Origin: a virus
Strand: one strand, 5' to 3'
Virus record (IMG/VR): IMGVR_UViG_3300001472_000009
Span: 60,748-89,155 of that record
Length of the DNA: 28,408 nucleotides
Shown here: one piece after another, positions 20,818 to 27,569 of the stretch
How the letters are laid out: every line of letters begins with the position of its first letter
How positions within the stretch are numbered: the first letter of the stretch is position 1
Position numbers and translations under genes: made by a program
The notes under the pieces: generated by a model
Told to the model about the DNA's origin: nothing
The model's database searches: none
What the model saw: only the letters and a program-made list of their open reading frames with translations

Positions 20818-20954
20818 ATAAAGAAAACATTATGAAAGAAATTGAGAAACTAACAGAAATGTTGCATATTTCAGAAATTGAAAAAGTACAACACAAATAT
20901 TTGGAAGGGATTAGGGAAAAGATAATGGCGTTGAGTACCAAATTAAATAAATGA
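20814..20954 (+). CDS. Small coiled-coil-like protein (46 aa)
   Basis: A 46-codon frame beginning MNKENIMKEIEKLTEMLHIS, with leucines and isoleucines spaced for an amphipathic helix through most of its length. AGGAG (20801-20805) is well placed and the start overlaps the uvsE stop (ATGA). Its own stop overlaps the next start by 4 nt. Function unknown. Confidence 0.6.
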   Translation: MNKENIMKEIEKLTEMLHISEIEKVQHKYLEGIREKIMALSTKLNK

Positions 20955-21130
20955 AATCATTCACAATAGAATTAAAAGTTGGTGATAAAATCGATTTGGG
21001 TCGGTTCAAAAACGTGCGGTCCGAAATAAAAGACATTAAACTTGACGACCATGGTCAACCAGTAATCATTACAAGTAAAGGTGAGAAGAAAGCATTAAGT
21101 TTTAGACTTAGAAAATTGGATACTAAATGA
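20951..21130 (+). CDS. Small conserved phage protein (59 aa)
   Basis: MKSFTIELKVGDKIDLGRFK followed by KNVRSEIKDIKLDDHGQPVII-type strands and a basic KALSFRLRKL end. Beta-rich and basic, with no catalytic motif. Its start overlaps the preceding stop and its stop overlaps the next start, each by 4 nt (ATGA), which supports it as a true gene. The opening strand pattern is one I associate with small T4-like phage proteins of unknown function. Confidence 0.6.
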   Translation: MKSFTIELKVGDKIDLGRFKNVRSEIKDIKLDDHGQPVIITSKGEKKALSFRLRKLDTK

Positions 21131-21366
21131 GACCTACGTTACAACAATTAGTAGAATTAGCAAAAGAATCAAAGATAACAGATCCAATAGACTGGTCAAA
21201 CTTAAATGTATCAGAAGATACTGTTTATGATATGATTGGTCTTAGTGTTATTGAAATGTTAGATAAAGTAGAAGGTGAGAATGCTGAGATAATTATGTCT
21301 GCCTCTATACTTAAACTAACGGTTGAAAACTTTGTATTAAACTTACGTTTACAAGGTAAGGTATGA
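21127..21366 (+). CDS. Hypothetical phage protein (79 aa)
   Basis: An acidic, mostly helical protein that begins MRPTLQQLVELAKESKITDP and has a NLNVSEDTVYDMIGLSVIEML centre. No motif is recognised. It is framed by 4-nt overlaps on both sides, in a chain of small genes after uvsE that are probably translated together. Conserved small proteins of this type are common in marine T4-like phages; no role can be given. Confidence 0.65.
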   Translation: MRPTLQQLVELAKESKITDPIDWSNLNVSEDTVYDMIGLSVIEMLDKVEGENAEIIMSASILKLTVENFVLNLRLQGKV

Positions 21367-21524
21367 GCCAAGGGTGTTGCAATGACGTTACTATTACTCA
21401 AAAGAACGTAACAGTTGAAATAGAAGATTTTTCATTTATCGTCAGAATTCAATTTTGTAGCAACTGTGGTAGTAAGAAATCTGGAGGAACTGGAATAAGT
21501 GATGGCAAAAAAATACGGAATTAA
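21363..21524 (+). CDS. Small Cys-containing protein, possible zinc-binding (53 aa)
   Basis: A 53-codon frame beginning MSQGCCNDVTITQKNV and later FCSNCGSKKSGG. The CC pair near the start and the CSNC knuckle could hold one zinc. It opens with an ATGA overlap and overlaps the next gene by about 23 nt. No further family could be named. Confidence 0.55.
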   Translation: MSQGCCNDVTITQKNVTVEIEDFSFIVRIQFCSNCGSKKSGGTGISDGKKIRN

Positions 21525-21696
21525 GTTTTATAGTTTAGATGGTGATTCTATTTGGATAACAGAAGATAGTAAATATTGTATGGATTTAAAAATAAGATTA
21601 TTTGATACAGAAGAAGATGCTGATGAGACGGCAAATTTGTTTCGATTAAAAGGCAAAGAACATATGGTAAAGGTAGTAGAATATGTCACTAAATAA
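21502..21696 (+). CDS. Hypothetical small phage protein (64 aa)
   Basis: MAKKYGIKFYSLDGDSIWIT, then a FDTEEDADETANLFRLKGKE helix and a VKVVEYV strand, giving a small alpha/beta protein resembling a single ferredoxin-like or DUF-type unit. GGAGG at 21483-21487 could serve GTG 21499 (one residue longer) or ATG 21502; I use the ATG. It overlaps the MazG-like gene by 14 nt. Function unknown. Confidence 0.65.
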   Translation: MAKKYGIKFYSLDGDSIWITEDSKYCMDLKIRLFDTEEDADETANLFRLKGKEHMVKVVEYVTK

Positions 21697-21973
21697 TTTG
21701 CAAGAACTTATGACTATTACTATGGAAGAATGCGGTGAACTAACTCAAGTATGTAGTAAGATAATGAGAAAGTTTGACAATGTTGATGAAATAACAAGCA
21801 AGACACATACTGCACAATCTCAACGTAATAAGATTATCGAAGAAGCAGGCGATGTTTTGTGTATGTTAGAATTATTAGTTGAGAACGGATTAGTTGAGTG
21901 GAACGAACTTAAAGACCGTGTACAAGTTAAAAGAAATAAACTAGAGAAGTGGTCTACATTAATAAAGGAATGA
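21683..21973 (+). CDS. MazG-like all-alpha NTP pyrophosphohydrolase
   Basis: Probably hydrolyses a nucleoside triphosphate or similar to monophosphate and pyrophosphate. The 96-residue helical protein has the metal-binding pairs MEECGEL (E16, E19) and IIEEAGDVLCML (E54, D57), in the spacing of MazG-type enzymes. Small one-domain forms like this are frequent in phages. They are proposed to clean modified nucleotides or to lower alarmone levels; which applies here is unknown. It overlaps the gene before it by 14 nt and stops 4 nt before the next start. Confidence 0.8.
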   Translation: MSLNNLQELMTITMEECGELTQVCSKIMRKFDNVDEITSKTHTAQSQRNKIIEEAGDVLCMLELLVENGLVEWNELKDRVQVKRNKLEKWSTLIKE

Positions 21974-21977
21974 AGTA

Positions 21978-22178
21978 ATGTCAACATCGTGGATGTCACC
22001 AATAAGAAAACAGTATTTTAAGATTATACAAAATCTTACAAACAATGCAGATATATTCAGTAGAATGTATTCGGAGACCGGTGATAAAGGCGCATTTGAG
22101 GCTTACAAAAATTACGTAAAAGAAATAAAAGAAATAAAAGAGTTAATTATAACTAAAGAAAAAGAGGATAATAAGTGA
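21978..22178 (+). CDS. Hypothetical small helical protein (66 aa)
   Basis: The sequence MSTSWMSPIRKQYFKIIQNL is followed by a helix with alternating charge that ends EIKEIKELIITKEKEDNK, with a short tandem KEIKEIKE repeat. AAAGGAATGAAGTA precedes the ATG. It overlaps the next gene by 4 nt. No family could be named. Confidence 0.6.
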   Translation: MSTSWMSPIRKQYFKIIQNLTNNADIFSRMYSETGDKGAFEAYKNYVKEIKEIKELIITKEKEDNK

Positions 22179-22366
22179 TACGTTGGTACGATTACATAGC
22201 AAGTTTTTTGATGGCAGACTTTTTATTAGTCCAAATTAAAATTGCACTTATATCTCCTGTATGGTGGCAACAATCATTCGCCGTGTTTTGTGCTTGGGGT
22301 TTATACAATCTTTGGATAAACATATATTGCATATGGCGATTAAGACAGGAGAATGAAAGAATATGA
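22175..22366 (+). CDS. Small Trp-rich membrane protein (63 aa), GTG start
   Basis: A GTG start overlaps the previous stop (GTGA), with an AGAGGA site upstream. Two hydrophobic stretches (about 8-30 and 34-54) rich in Trp and aromatic residues make it an integral membrane protein, with a basic WRLRQENER tail. It ends in an ATGA overlap with the dehydrogenase-like gene. The role is unknown; a membrane-targeted superinfection or lysis role is possible but unsupported. Confidence 0.6.
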   Translation: MIRWYDYIASFLMADFLLVQIKIALISPVWWQQSFAVFCAWGLYNLWINIYCIWRLRQENERI

Positions 22367-23088
22367 TATTAATAGTTGGGTGCGGATTTGTAGGGGAAAC
22401 GGTAGCAAAATCACTTGAAGAAAATGGAACAGTAGTTGTAAGAATTGATCCAAAGCTAAATGATAATAAGATACACGATTATCCAAAGGCTAAAGGTGCA
22501 GTGGTGTGTGTTCCTACACCAACAGTAGATGGTAAGTGTGATGATAGCATTATCAGAACTGTATTAGAAGAATTAAAAGATACAAAGGTACTATTAAAAT
22601 GTACAGTACCACCTGATATGTTAGCAACATATCCAGACAATGTAACATACAATCCTGAGTTTTTAAGAGCAAATACGGCTAAAGAAGATTGGGATAGACA
22701 GAAACACTTTATACTTGGTGGGTCTCCGCAAGGTTGTCATTATTGGAGAAACGTATTTTCATATCTCAATGTGTTCTTTTTCGATGTAGATAGAGCAACA
22801 GCAAGTATGATAAAATATGTTCACAATTCTTGGTTAGCAACAAAAGTAGCATTTTTTCATGAAATGAAAAATAATCTTGACAATTCCTATAATCATGATA
22901 AGATGATAGATATATTAGGCTTATTTGAGAATATAGGACCTAGTCATATGAAGGCACCTAATGAAGATGGTGGACTTGGTTATGGAGGACATTGTTTTCC
23001 TAAAGATACTGAGGCATTCTATGATTACTCAAAAAGCGAAATATTAAAAACAGTAATAGAAGTAAACAATAAATTGAGAAAAGAGTAA
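22363..23088 (+). CDS. UDP-glucose/GDP-mannose 6-dehydrogenase-like protein, short form
   Basis: Resembles enzymes that oxidise a nucleotide sugar to the uronic acid. The N-terminal NAD site is GCGFVGETVA (6-15). CVPTPT, YNPEFLRAN, KYVHNSWLATKVAF and GYGGHCFPKD follow in family order, with the catalytic Cys at 211 and the Lys of FPKD present. At 241 residues it lacks the whole C-terminal UDP-binding domain of the ~390-450-residue family, and the N-terminal domain is itself trimmed. It may act on another substrate or as a dimer with changed specificity. It overlaps the small membrane gene by 4 nt and is 2 nt from the exonuclease. Confidence 0.85.
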   Translation: MILIVGCGFVGETVAKSLEENGTVVVRIDPKLNDNKIHDYPKAKGAVVCVPTPTVDGKCDDSIIRTVLEELKDTKVLLKCTVPPDMLATYPDNVTYNPEFLRANTAKEDWDRQKHFILGGSPQGCHYWRNVFSYLNVFFFDVDRATASMIKYVHNSWLATKVAFFHEMKNNLDNSYNHDKMIDILGLFENIGPSHMKAPNEDGGLGYGGHCFPKDTEAFYDYSKSEILKTVIEVNNKLRKE

Positions 23089-23090
23089 CT

Positions 23091-23627
23091 ATGCCAACAC
23101 ATGCAACAATCGACTTAGAAACATTAAGTACGAAACCTGAGGCAGTACTATTGACTATAGGTGCAATTAAGTTTGACCCTTTTACAAATGATCCGCCTTA
23201 TAAAGAATTTTACTATAGAGCAAACGTGGATGAACAAACTGCTATGGGCAGACATGTTGAAGATGGAACGTTGCAATGGTGGTCAAGACAGGCTCCCGAA
23301 ATTGTTGAGGAAGCATTGTCAGATGAAAATAGACATTCAGTAAAAGATATTCTAATTAAATTAAACAAGTATCTTGTTGGGGTAGATAAGATTTGGTGTC
23401 AAGGACCAGTGTTTGATATTGCTATTTTAGAAAATTTATATAGACAATTAGGCTTACATTATAATTGGGCATTCTATAACATTAGGGATAGTAGAACATT
23501 GTTCAGTCTTATGCCAAGAGATCCTAGAAAAGATATATCTTTTGCCGCCCACAATGCATTAGAAGATTGTAGAATACAAAGTATTTGTGTACAGAAATCA
23601 CTAAGAAACTTAGGCGTTACTCAGTAA
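23091..23627 (+). CDS. DEDD-family 3'-5' exonuclease
   Basis: The acidic motifs are visible as ATIDLETLS (Exo I), WCQGPVFDIAILENLY (Exo II) and AAHNALEDCRIQS (Exo III with H), giving the DEDDh order. The pattern resembles the Rv2179c/T4 DexA-type group, which act on RNA or DNA 3' ends. The length of 178 suits a single domain without polymerase parts. It starts 2 nt after the dehydrogenase-like gene and its stop abuts that of the convergent gene on the minus strand (1 nt apart), leaving no space for a terminator hairpin. Confidence 0.87.
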   Translation: MPTHATIDLETLSTKPEAVLLTIGAIKFDPFTNDPPYKEFYYRANVDEQTAMGRHVEDGTLQWWSRQAPEIVEEALSDENRHSVKDILIKLNKYLVGVDKIWCQGPVFDIAILENLYRQLGLHYNWAFYNIRDSRTLFSLMPRDPRKDISFAAHNALEDCRIQSICVQKSLRNLGVTQ

Positions 23628-24110
23628 CTACCACCTGCCTTGGCCTTTACCTACAATCCAAACAATAAAAACAACAATGACTGATAGTCCTATCGCAAGA
23701 GATAAACCTATAATCCATTCTAAGATTTTTTGTTTTTTTTCTTCTGCGGCGTAGACTGCCGCTTTACGTTCACTACGCATTCGTGCTTCTATTCCAACAA
23801 TTTCTTTCCATGCCGAAGGTCCATAATATAAACTAATATGGGAACGTAATTCTTCACGCATTTCTTTTGCTTTTTGCTGGTGACCCCAAACTTCTAGGGC
23901 ATTTTGTTCTACTTTACTCGCTCCAAATAGTTTTTTAAACATAGGAGGATTTTCTGCTTGTCGATGTGCAAAGTCTAAATCACTCATTGACGTTGCCCAC
24001 GTTTGTAGGGTGCCTGCCATATCATGCAAACTTTTGCCTGTTTCTACTGCTGATTTGATGCCGCGATAGGCGGCTGTTGCCATACCAATGGCGGATACTG
24101 GATCAATCAT
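23628..24110 (-). CDS. Conserved phage protein with C-terminal membrane helix, late (160 aa)
   Basis: Starts MIDPVSAIGMATAAYRGIKS, has a long charged helical region and ends with one strong hydrophobic helix (EWIIGLSLAIGLSVIVVFIV) and a short basic tail. I recall this layout (a PVSAIGMATAAYRGIKSA opening) from T4-like marine phages, where it is uncharacterised and often near virion genes. A GGAGAGG site and a TATAAATA late promoter precede it on the minus strand. A tail-anchored virion or host-membrane protein is plausible. Confidence 0.7.
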   Translation of the reverse strand: MIDPVSAIGMATAAYRGIKSAVETGKSLHDMAGTLQTWATSMSDLDFAHRQAENPPMFKKLFGASKVEQNALEVWGHQQKAKEMREELRSHISLYYGPSAWKEIVGIEARMRSERKAAVYAAEEKKQKILEWIIGLSLAIGLSVIVVFIVWIVGKGQGRW

Positions 24111-24142
24111 ATACCTCTCCTCATATGAAGTGCCTATATCTT

Positions 24143-24150
24143 TATTTATA
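24143..24150 (-). promoter_or_regulatory. Late-type promoter (TATAAATA), minus strand
   Basis: An exact T4 late octamer on the minus strand; expected start near 24137, about 27 nt before the ATG at 24110. Confidence 0.7.
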
Positions 24151-24156
24151 AAAAAC

Positions 24157-24185
24157 TTGACAAATCCTTTACTTTATGTTAAAGT
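24157..24185 (+). promoter_or_regulatory. Sigma70-type promoter, plus strand
   Basis: TTGACA (24157-24162), a 17-nt spacer and TAAAGT (24180-24185). Weak -10, perfect -35. Divergent to the late promoter at 24143-24150. Confidence 0.5.
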
Positions 24186-24212
24186 AGTTCTTACAAATCA
24201 GGAGTGTATAGT

Positions 24213-24674
24213 ATGACAATGCATTTAGTAGGTCCGTATATGACCACCAATAGTTATAAGAAGAAAAAACGCAGTAAGATTACGGCTGGTAAAATGAAAC
24301 AATTTGAGATTGATTTACGTGCATATAATAAAAATATGAAACGTGTCGGCAGTCATAATCTTCAAATGACTATGGATGAGTATATTGATTATCGACAAGG
24401 CTATTATAAGCCTAAGTCAGAACCACGTGCAGTACAAACACCGTGGCATTACTCAGGTGCTAATATACGTGAGACAGAGCATGTTGCTAGTCTATCTTCT
24501 GATTCAGGTATTGGTACTGCAACAAAGAAACCTGCGATGCAGTATTCAGGTGAACGTAAACTTGTAGGTATCGCAATGATGCATAAATCTAATCTTGTTC
24601 CTGTATTTGCAGATGAAGATGATAAGACAGGTCAGAAACAGGCTACAGAAATTGCACAGATGAGGAGAAACTAA
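24213..24674 (+). CDS. Conserved T4-like phage protein (153 aa)
   Basis: Opens MTMHLVGPYMTTNSYKKKKR and continues with a basic helical part, MTMDEYIDYRQGYY and a Ser-rich second half. I recognise the HLVGPYMTTNSYKK opening from T4-like marine phages, where the function is unknown. I chose ATG 24213, as AGGAG at 24200-24204 is 8 nt upstream; a GTG at 24204 falls within that site. The start overlap with the next gene (TAATG) suggests coupled translation. An early role is suggested only by its promoter. Confidence 0.75.
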   Translation: MTMHLVGPYMTTNSYKKKKRSKITAGKMKQFEIDLRAYNKNMKRVGSHNLQMTMDEYIDYRQGYYKPKSEPRAVQTPWHYSGANIRETEHVASLSSDSGIGTATKKPAMQYSGERKLVGIAMMHKSNLVPVFADEDDKTGQKQATEIAQMRRN

Positions 24675-24808
24675 TGAATAGAAACCAAATATTATTCACA
24701 GTAATCATTCTTGTAATGTTGACAGTTGTGTTATCTAGTTGCAGTAACATAGAAGACAACTGCACAGATGATGGCTGTCCTAGTTTTCATGAGTTAAACA
24801 ATGAATAA
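24674..24808 (+). CDS. Small lipoprotein (44 aa)
   Basis: The frame begins MNRNQI, then a hydrophobic LFTVIILVMLTVV stretch and the lipobox LSSC, with the acylated Cys at 23. The mature part is only 22 residues, acidic with two more Cys (DNC, DGC). GAGGAGA lies upstream, the start overlaps the previous stop (TAATG) and the end overlaps the next gene by 8 nt (ATGAATAA). A phage lipoprotein this small could be an outer spanin or a superinfection-exclusion factor. The absence of the Pro-rich body of Rz1 spanins weakens the first option. Confidence 0.65.
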   Translation: MNRNQILFTVIILVMLTVVLSSCSNIEDNCTDDGCPSFHELNNE

Positions 24809-25091
24809 AGTTTGGAGTGTAACAATCAATGGACAAAACGATTGTGTTGTAATGACAGGTGAACAAGCAATGGTTATTACACTAAAGTTTTCACCAGATA
24901 TTCAAATTATTGATATGACAGAAAAACACGGTATGACACCTGAGCATATGCAAAAGGCAGACCGTCAACAACAACTAGAAGAATATGGAAGAGACATGTT
25001 TTTTGAAAAATGGGAAGGTGTTGGTGGCTTTAATCATTATGTAAAAGCAGACTGGACTTTCGAAAAATTATTAGCAATGGAGGCAATATGA
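24801..25091 (+). CDS. Hypothetical phage protein (96 aa)
   Basis: The product begins MNKVWSVTINGQNDCVVMTG, a strand-rich opening. A helix EHMQKADRQQQLEEYGRDMFFEKWEG follows, then WTFEKLLAME. It is acidic and soluble, with no catalytic motif. Overlaps of 8 nt with the lipoprotein and 4 nt with the next small basic gene suggest an operon unit. No family could be assigned. Confidence 0.65.
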   Translation: MNKVWSVTINGQNDCVVMTGEQAMVITLKFSPDIQIIDMTEKHGMTPEHMQKADRQQQLEEYGRDMFFEKWEGVGGFNHYVKADWTFEKLLAMEAI

Positions 25092-25195
25092 GTAAAAAAC
25101 TATCAGCAAAAGGCAGAATTAGAAACATTAAAACTGCCGCAAAAAAGTTTAAAAGAAAATTATCTTTTAAAGCAAAGAAAAAAGCGGGTCAATAA
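25088..25195 (+). CDS. Very basic small protein (35 aa)
   Basis: A 35-codon frame of which about 40% is Lys or Arg: MSKKLSAKGRIRNIKTAAKK, then FKRKLSFKAKKKAGQ. Its ends match the overlap style of this region (ATGA in, TAATG out to acpS), and AATGGAGG precedes the ATG. The composition suggests nucleic-acid or ribosome binding. Not assignable further. Confidence 0.6.
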   Translation: MSKKLSAKGRIRNIKTAAKKFKRKLSFKAKKKAGQ

Positions 25196-25608
25196 TGCGA
25201 CATTCACTCAACACAAAAATTCATGGTATAGGTGTAGATATCGTTGAAGTAAAACGAATGAAAGATGCTATAGATAAACATGGCGATAAGTTTGCTATGA
25301 GAATTTTAAGCAAGTTAGAGCATGATAATTATATTGTGTCTCCAAATAAAGCACAGTATCTTGCAAAGTGTTGGGCGGTAAAAGAAGCCTTTGTAAAAGC
25401 AATAGGTACAGGCTTTAAAGGAAACTTTCTTTGGAAGAATATAACATATTTTTCTCCTGCAGGAAGTTTAGGATTAGGTCATCCTCAAGTTAGATATAGT
25501 GATGAAATCAAAAATGATTCATTAATGAATGGAAAAACTGTTCATCTAAGTGTAAGCGATGAACAATCAATAGTAATTGCGTATGTAACTATAGAGGCAA
25601 GAACATGA
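25195..25608 (+). CDS. acpS: Holo-[acyl-carrier-protein] synthase AcpS-like
   Basis: Transfers 4'-phosphopantetheine from CoA to apo-acyl-carrier protein. GIGVDIVEVKRM holds the Mg-binding Asp (D15). AKCWAVKEAFVKAIGTG has the KE..xKA pattern with E64 and K68. The final VHLSVSDEQSIVIAYVTIE strand pair matches the family except that Asp replaces the usual His after Ser. The 137 residues are close to bacterial AcpS, and the substrate ACP is not encoded here, so a host ACP is the likely partner. It starts on the last base of the preceding gene (TAATG) and overlaps the next by 4 nt. AcpS is rarely noted in phages. Confidence 0.88.
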   Translation: MRHSLNTKIHGIGVDIVEVKRMKDAIDKHGDKFAMRILSKLEHDNYIVSPNKAQYLAKCWAVKEAFVKAIGTGFKGNFLWKNITYFSPAGSLGLGHPQVRYSDEIKNDSLMNGKTVHLSVSDEQSIVIAYVTIEART

Positions 25609-25904
25609 CAGACAATATAATACAATTAAGCAAATATAAAAAAGACTTATGGGAACCACCTAGTACAGTGGAAGATGAAGTTGAAGAAATTACAATAGAA
25701 TTCATTCAACAAGCTATCGAACTACTAAATGAATATGGTATGGATCCATATGATACAAGTCTTGGAAATGAAATGGTTGCGGTATCAATGTTGTTTAGAG
25801 CAATGCTTGACAGACAATACGGTAGAGAGAATCATTTACAAACTATGTTAGATGTAATGACTAAAGATATGAAAACAACAGGAGAGGGTAAAGATGATGA
25901 ATAA
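25605..25904 (+). CDS. Hypothetical phage protein (99 aa)
   Basis: An acidic helical protein, starting MTDNIIQLSKYKKDLWEPPS, with VEDEVEEITIEFIQQAIELL in the middle and MVAVSMLFRAMLDRQYGREN later. No known motif. Overlaps acpS by 4 nt and the GreA-like gene by 11 nt. Its composition is like that of small T4-like phage proteins that bind host proteins, but this is not a function call. Confidence 0.65.
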   Translation: MTDNIIQLSKYKKDLWEPPSTVEDEVEEITIEFIQQAIELLNEYGMDPYDTSLGNEMVAVSMLFRAMLDRQYGRENHLQTMLDVMTKDMKTTGEGKDDE

Positions 25905-26448
25905 TACTATTATGGGATTTAAGGTACAACAAACTGATAAATATGCAAGTCAAAATAATAAAAGTGAGAATAAAAATAATATGGACTTAATAAGTGCAAA
26001 AGGCAGAGACGATTTATACAGGAAGATTTTAGAAACACAAGATAAGAGACCTGAAATTACTGACCGTATTCAAGCCGCAAGACTACAAGGTGGCTTAGAA
26101 GAAAATGAGGAACTTTTGGTTGCATTGGAAGATATGCAACGAGTAGATATGGAAGTTCATAGATTACAACAGATGCTTGAAAAAGTTACTGTAATGGATC
26201 CACTCCCAAAAGGGAAGTATAAAAAAGTGTGTTTCGGTGCAACTGTAAAGATTGAAAACTGTGATACTGGCAAACAAATACAATATAAGATTGGTGGAGA
26301 ATTCGACTCAGATCCAAATAATGGCATCATTTCCTTCAAATCTCCTTTAGGAGCCGAGTTAATTGGTTCAGAAAAAGGGGATATTATCGCACTTATGCGA
26401 CCTGCAGGTGACATAGAGTACGAAGTACTTAGAATTTTTGTACCTTAA
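25894..26448 (+). CDS. GreA/GreB-like transcription factor with altered coiled-coil tip
   Basis: GreA enters the RNA polymerase secondary channel and stimulates cleavage of backtracked RNA. After about 30 extra N-terminal residues, residues 52-185 follow GreA: RPEITDRIQAARLQGGLEEN for the coiled coil, MLEKVTVMDP, then the C-domain with VCFGATVKI, YKIGGEFDSD, ISFKSPLGAELIGSEKGD and YEVLRI. At the tip E. coli has GDLKEN (D41, E44); here it is GGLEEN, so D41 is Gly67 while E44 is kept as E70. Loss of that Asp usually impairs cleavage. It may instead block or modify polymerase. The start could be ATG 25894 or 25897; GGAGAGGG lies upstream. Confidence 0.85.
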   Translation: MMNNTIMGFKVQQTDKYASQNNKSENKNNMDLISAKGRDDLYRKILETQDKRPEITDRIQAARLQGGLEENEELLVALEDMQRVDMEVHRLQQMLEKVTVMDPLPKGKYKKVCFGATVKIENCDTGKQIQYKIGGEFDSDPNNGIISFKSPLGAELIGSEKGDIIALMRPAGDIEYEVLRIFVP

Positions 26449-26452
26449 AAAC

Positions 26453-26480
26453 TTGACAAATCTGCGAATCATGTTATAGT
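26453..26480 (+). promoter_or_regulatory. Sigma70-type promoter upstream of sleB-like gene
   Basis: TTGACA (26453-26458), a 16-nt spacer and TATAGT (26475-26480) with TGT extended -10. Lies in the 64-nt gap after the GreA-like gene. Confidence 0.7.
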
Positions 26481-26512
26481 ATATACATAATCAAAAGAAA
26501 GAGGCAGTATAA

Positions 26513-27193
26513 ATGTTAAGATTTCTAAAGATGATGGGTAACGGTATTGTTACTTTAATGAATATAACTACCATAGGTGTATTAATGGCGTTCGCCGCCT
26601 TAGCTACAGGTACAACAATCATGTCAGATGAAACAAAACATGATGATTCTGTTGAGATAGTTATCCCTGTACAAATAGACCCAACATCACGTATTGATAT
26701 GGAATATTTCTTAATCGATCCTTATAAATTTAAAGATGAATTTTGTTTAGCACAAAATATCTTTTTTGAATCAAGTGTTGATAACAAAGCAGGAATGGCC
26801 GCAGTAGCAGACGTTGTTCTCAATCGTGTAAAACATTCTTACTATCCTAATACTATTTGTGAAGTAGTATATCAAGCTAAAATGAAAGAAAGCTGGAAAA
26901 CAAAACAGTTTCCTGATTTACAGGATAGTGAACGTAAGTATATTCCAGTTAAACACAGATGTCAATTTAGTTGGTACTGTGATGGTAAATCAGACGATAT
27001 TCCATTAGGCTCAGAGAATTGGGTTAAAGCACAGATGATTGCTTGGGACATTATGCACAATGATGGACTACGAGGTATCACAGAAGGTGCAACACACTAT
27101 CATGCTACATATGTTAAGCCACGTTGGGCTAGTCAACATAATATGGACTTAGTTGGTCGAATTGGTCTACACATTTTTTATCGTTGGAACTAA
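26513..27193 (+). CDS. SleB-type cell wall hydrolase with N-terminal membrane anchor
   Basis: A lytic-transglycosylase-like (Hydrolase_2) domain. Residues 16-35 form a hydrophobic helix after a basic start, a signal anchor. The domain begins at CLAQNIFFESS with the catalytic Glu86. MAAVADVVLNRV, Y..TICEVVYQ, RCQFSWYCDGK, GATHYHATYVKPRWA and VGRIGLHIFYRW then follow in family order. AGAGGC precedes the ATG. Unlike the GH19 endolysin it has a sigma70-type promoter and no late octamer, so it may be made early, acting on the wall from the membrane (local remodelling or superinfection control) rather than only at lysis. Confidence 0.88.
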   Translation: MLRFLKMMGNGIVTLMNITTIGVLMAFAALATGTTIMSDETKHDDSVEIVIPVQIDPTSRIDMEYFLIDPYKFKDEFCLAQNIFFESSVDNKAGMAAVADVVLNRVKHSYYPNTICEVVYQAKMKESWKTKQFPDLQDSERKYIPVKHRCQFSWYCDGKSDDIPLGSENWVKAQMIAWDIMHNDGLRGITEGATHYHATYVKPRWASQHNMDLVGRIGLHIFYRWN

Positions 27194-27200
27194 AAAACTC

Positions 27201-27229
27201 TTGCAATTTTATCTAATCTGATGTATACT
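27201..27229 (+). promoter_or_regulatory. Sigma70-type promoter
   Basis: TTGCAA (27201-27206), a 17-nt spacer and TATACT (27224-27229). Leader of about 78 nt before the GTG start at 27314. Confidence 0.6.
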
Positions 27230-27313
27230 AATATCAGTTTAAATGAAAACTAAACACCGAAATGTGATTAAACTAAAACGCAATTTTGTCAACTACAGAA
27301 GAGGATTTATGAA

Positions 27314-27562
27314 GTGGCAAACAAAATTCAACGAGGTCGTAAGCCTCGTAAAATGTCTGCATCGATGGAGGAAGCAGTTAGTCTTCTGAAACCGATGAAA
27401 GGTCGTAGTGGGCTGTATGGTTGTTTTAGTAAAAACGACAACGGCGAGTACACTGAGGTAGGTGTATATAATTACTCAACCAAGAAATATGTAATATTTC
27501 GAAGTGAGCATGTTGATGGTACAGCCGTCGATGAAATTAGGGAAGTTATCAAGGGGCTTTAG
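27314..27562 (+). CDS. Small basic phage protein (82 aa), GTG start
   Basis: The GTG at 27314 has GAGGA (27301-27305) 8 nt upstream, better than any ATG in the frame. The product opens with a basic patch MANKIQRGRKPRKMS, then a helix MEEAVSLLKPMKGR and strand-rich GLYGCFSKNDNGEYTEVGVYNY and YVIFRSEHVDG. A small nucleic-acid-binding protein would fit, but no family is recognised. It ends inside a hairpin whose left arm starts before the stop codon. Confidence 0.65.
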   Translation: MANKIQRGRKPRKMSASMEEAVSLLKPMKGRSGLYGCFSKNDNGEYTEVGVYNYSTKKYVIFRSEHVDGTAVDEIREVIKGL

Positions 27563-27569
27563 GCCCTTT
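27551..27569 (+). terminator. Short hairpin at the end of the 27314 gene
   Basis: AAGGGGC (27551-27557) pairs with GCCCTTT (27563-27569) around TTTAG, which contains the stop codon. Only a weak T run follows, so termination is probably partial and guaC may be read through. Confidence 0.5.

Noticed and set aside
24719-24724. TTGACA as a promoter within the lipoprotein gene
   Set aside because: It lies in the signal-peptide coding region and has no good -10 box at the right distance.
27243-27389. 48-codon frame starting at ATG 27243
   Set aside because: It has no ribosome site, sits 7 nt after the expected transcript start and overlaps the better-supported GTG-started gene in another frame.
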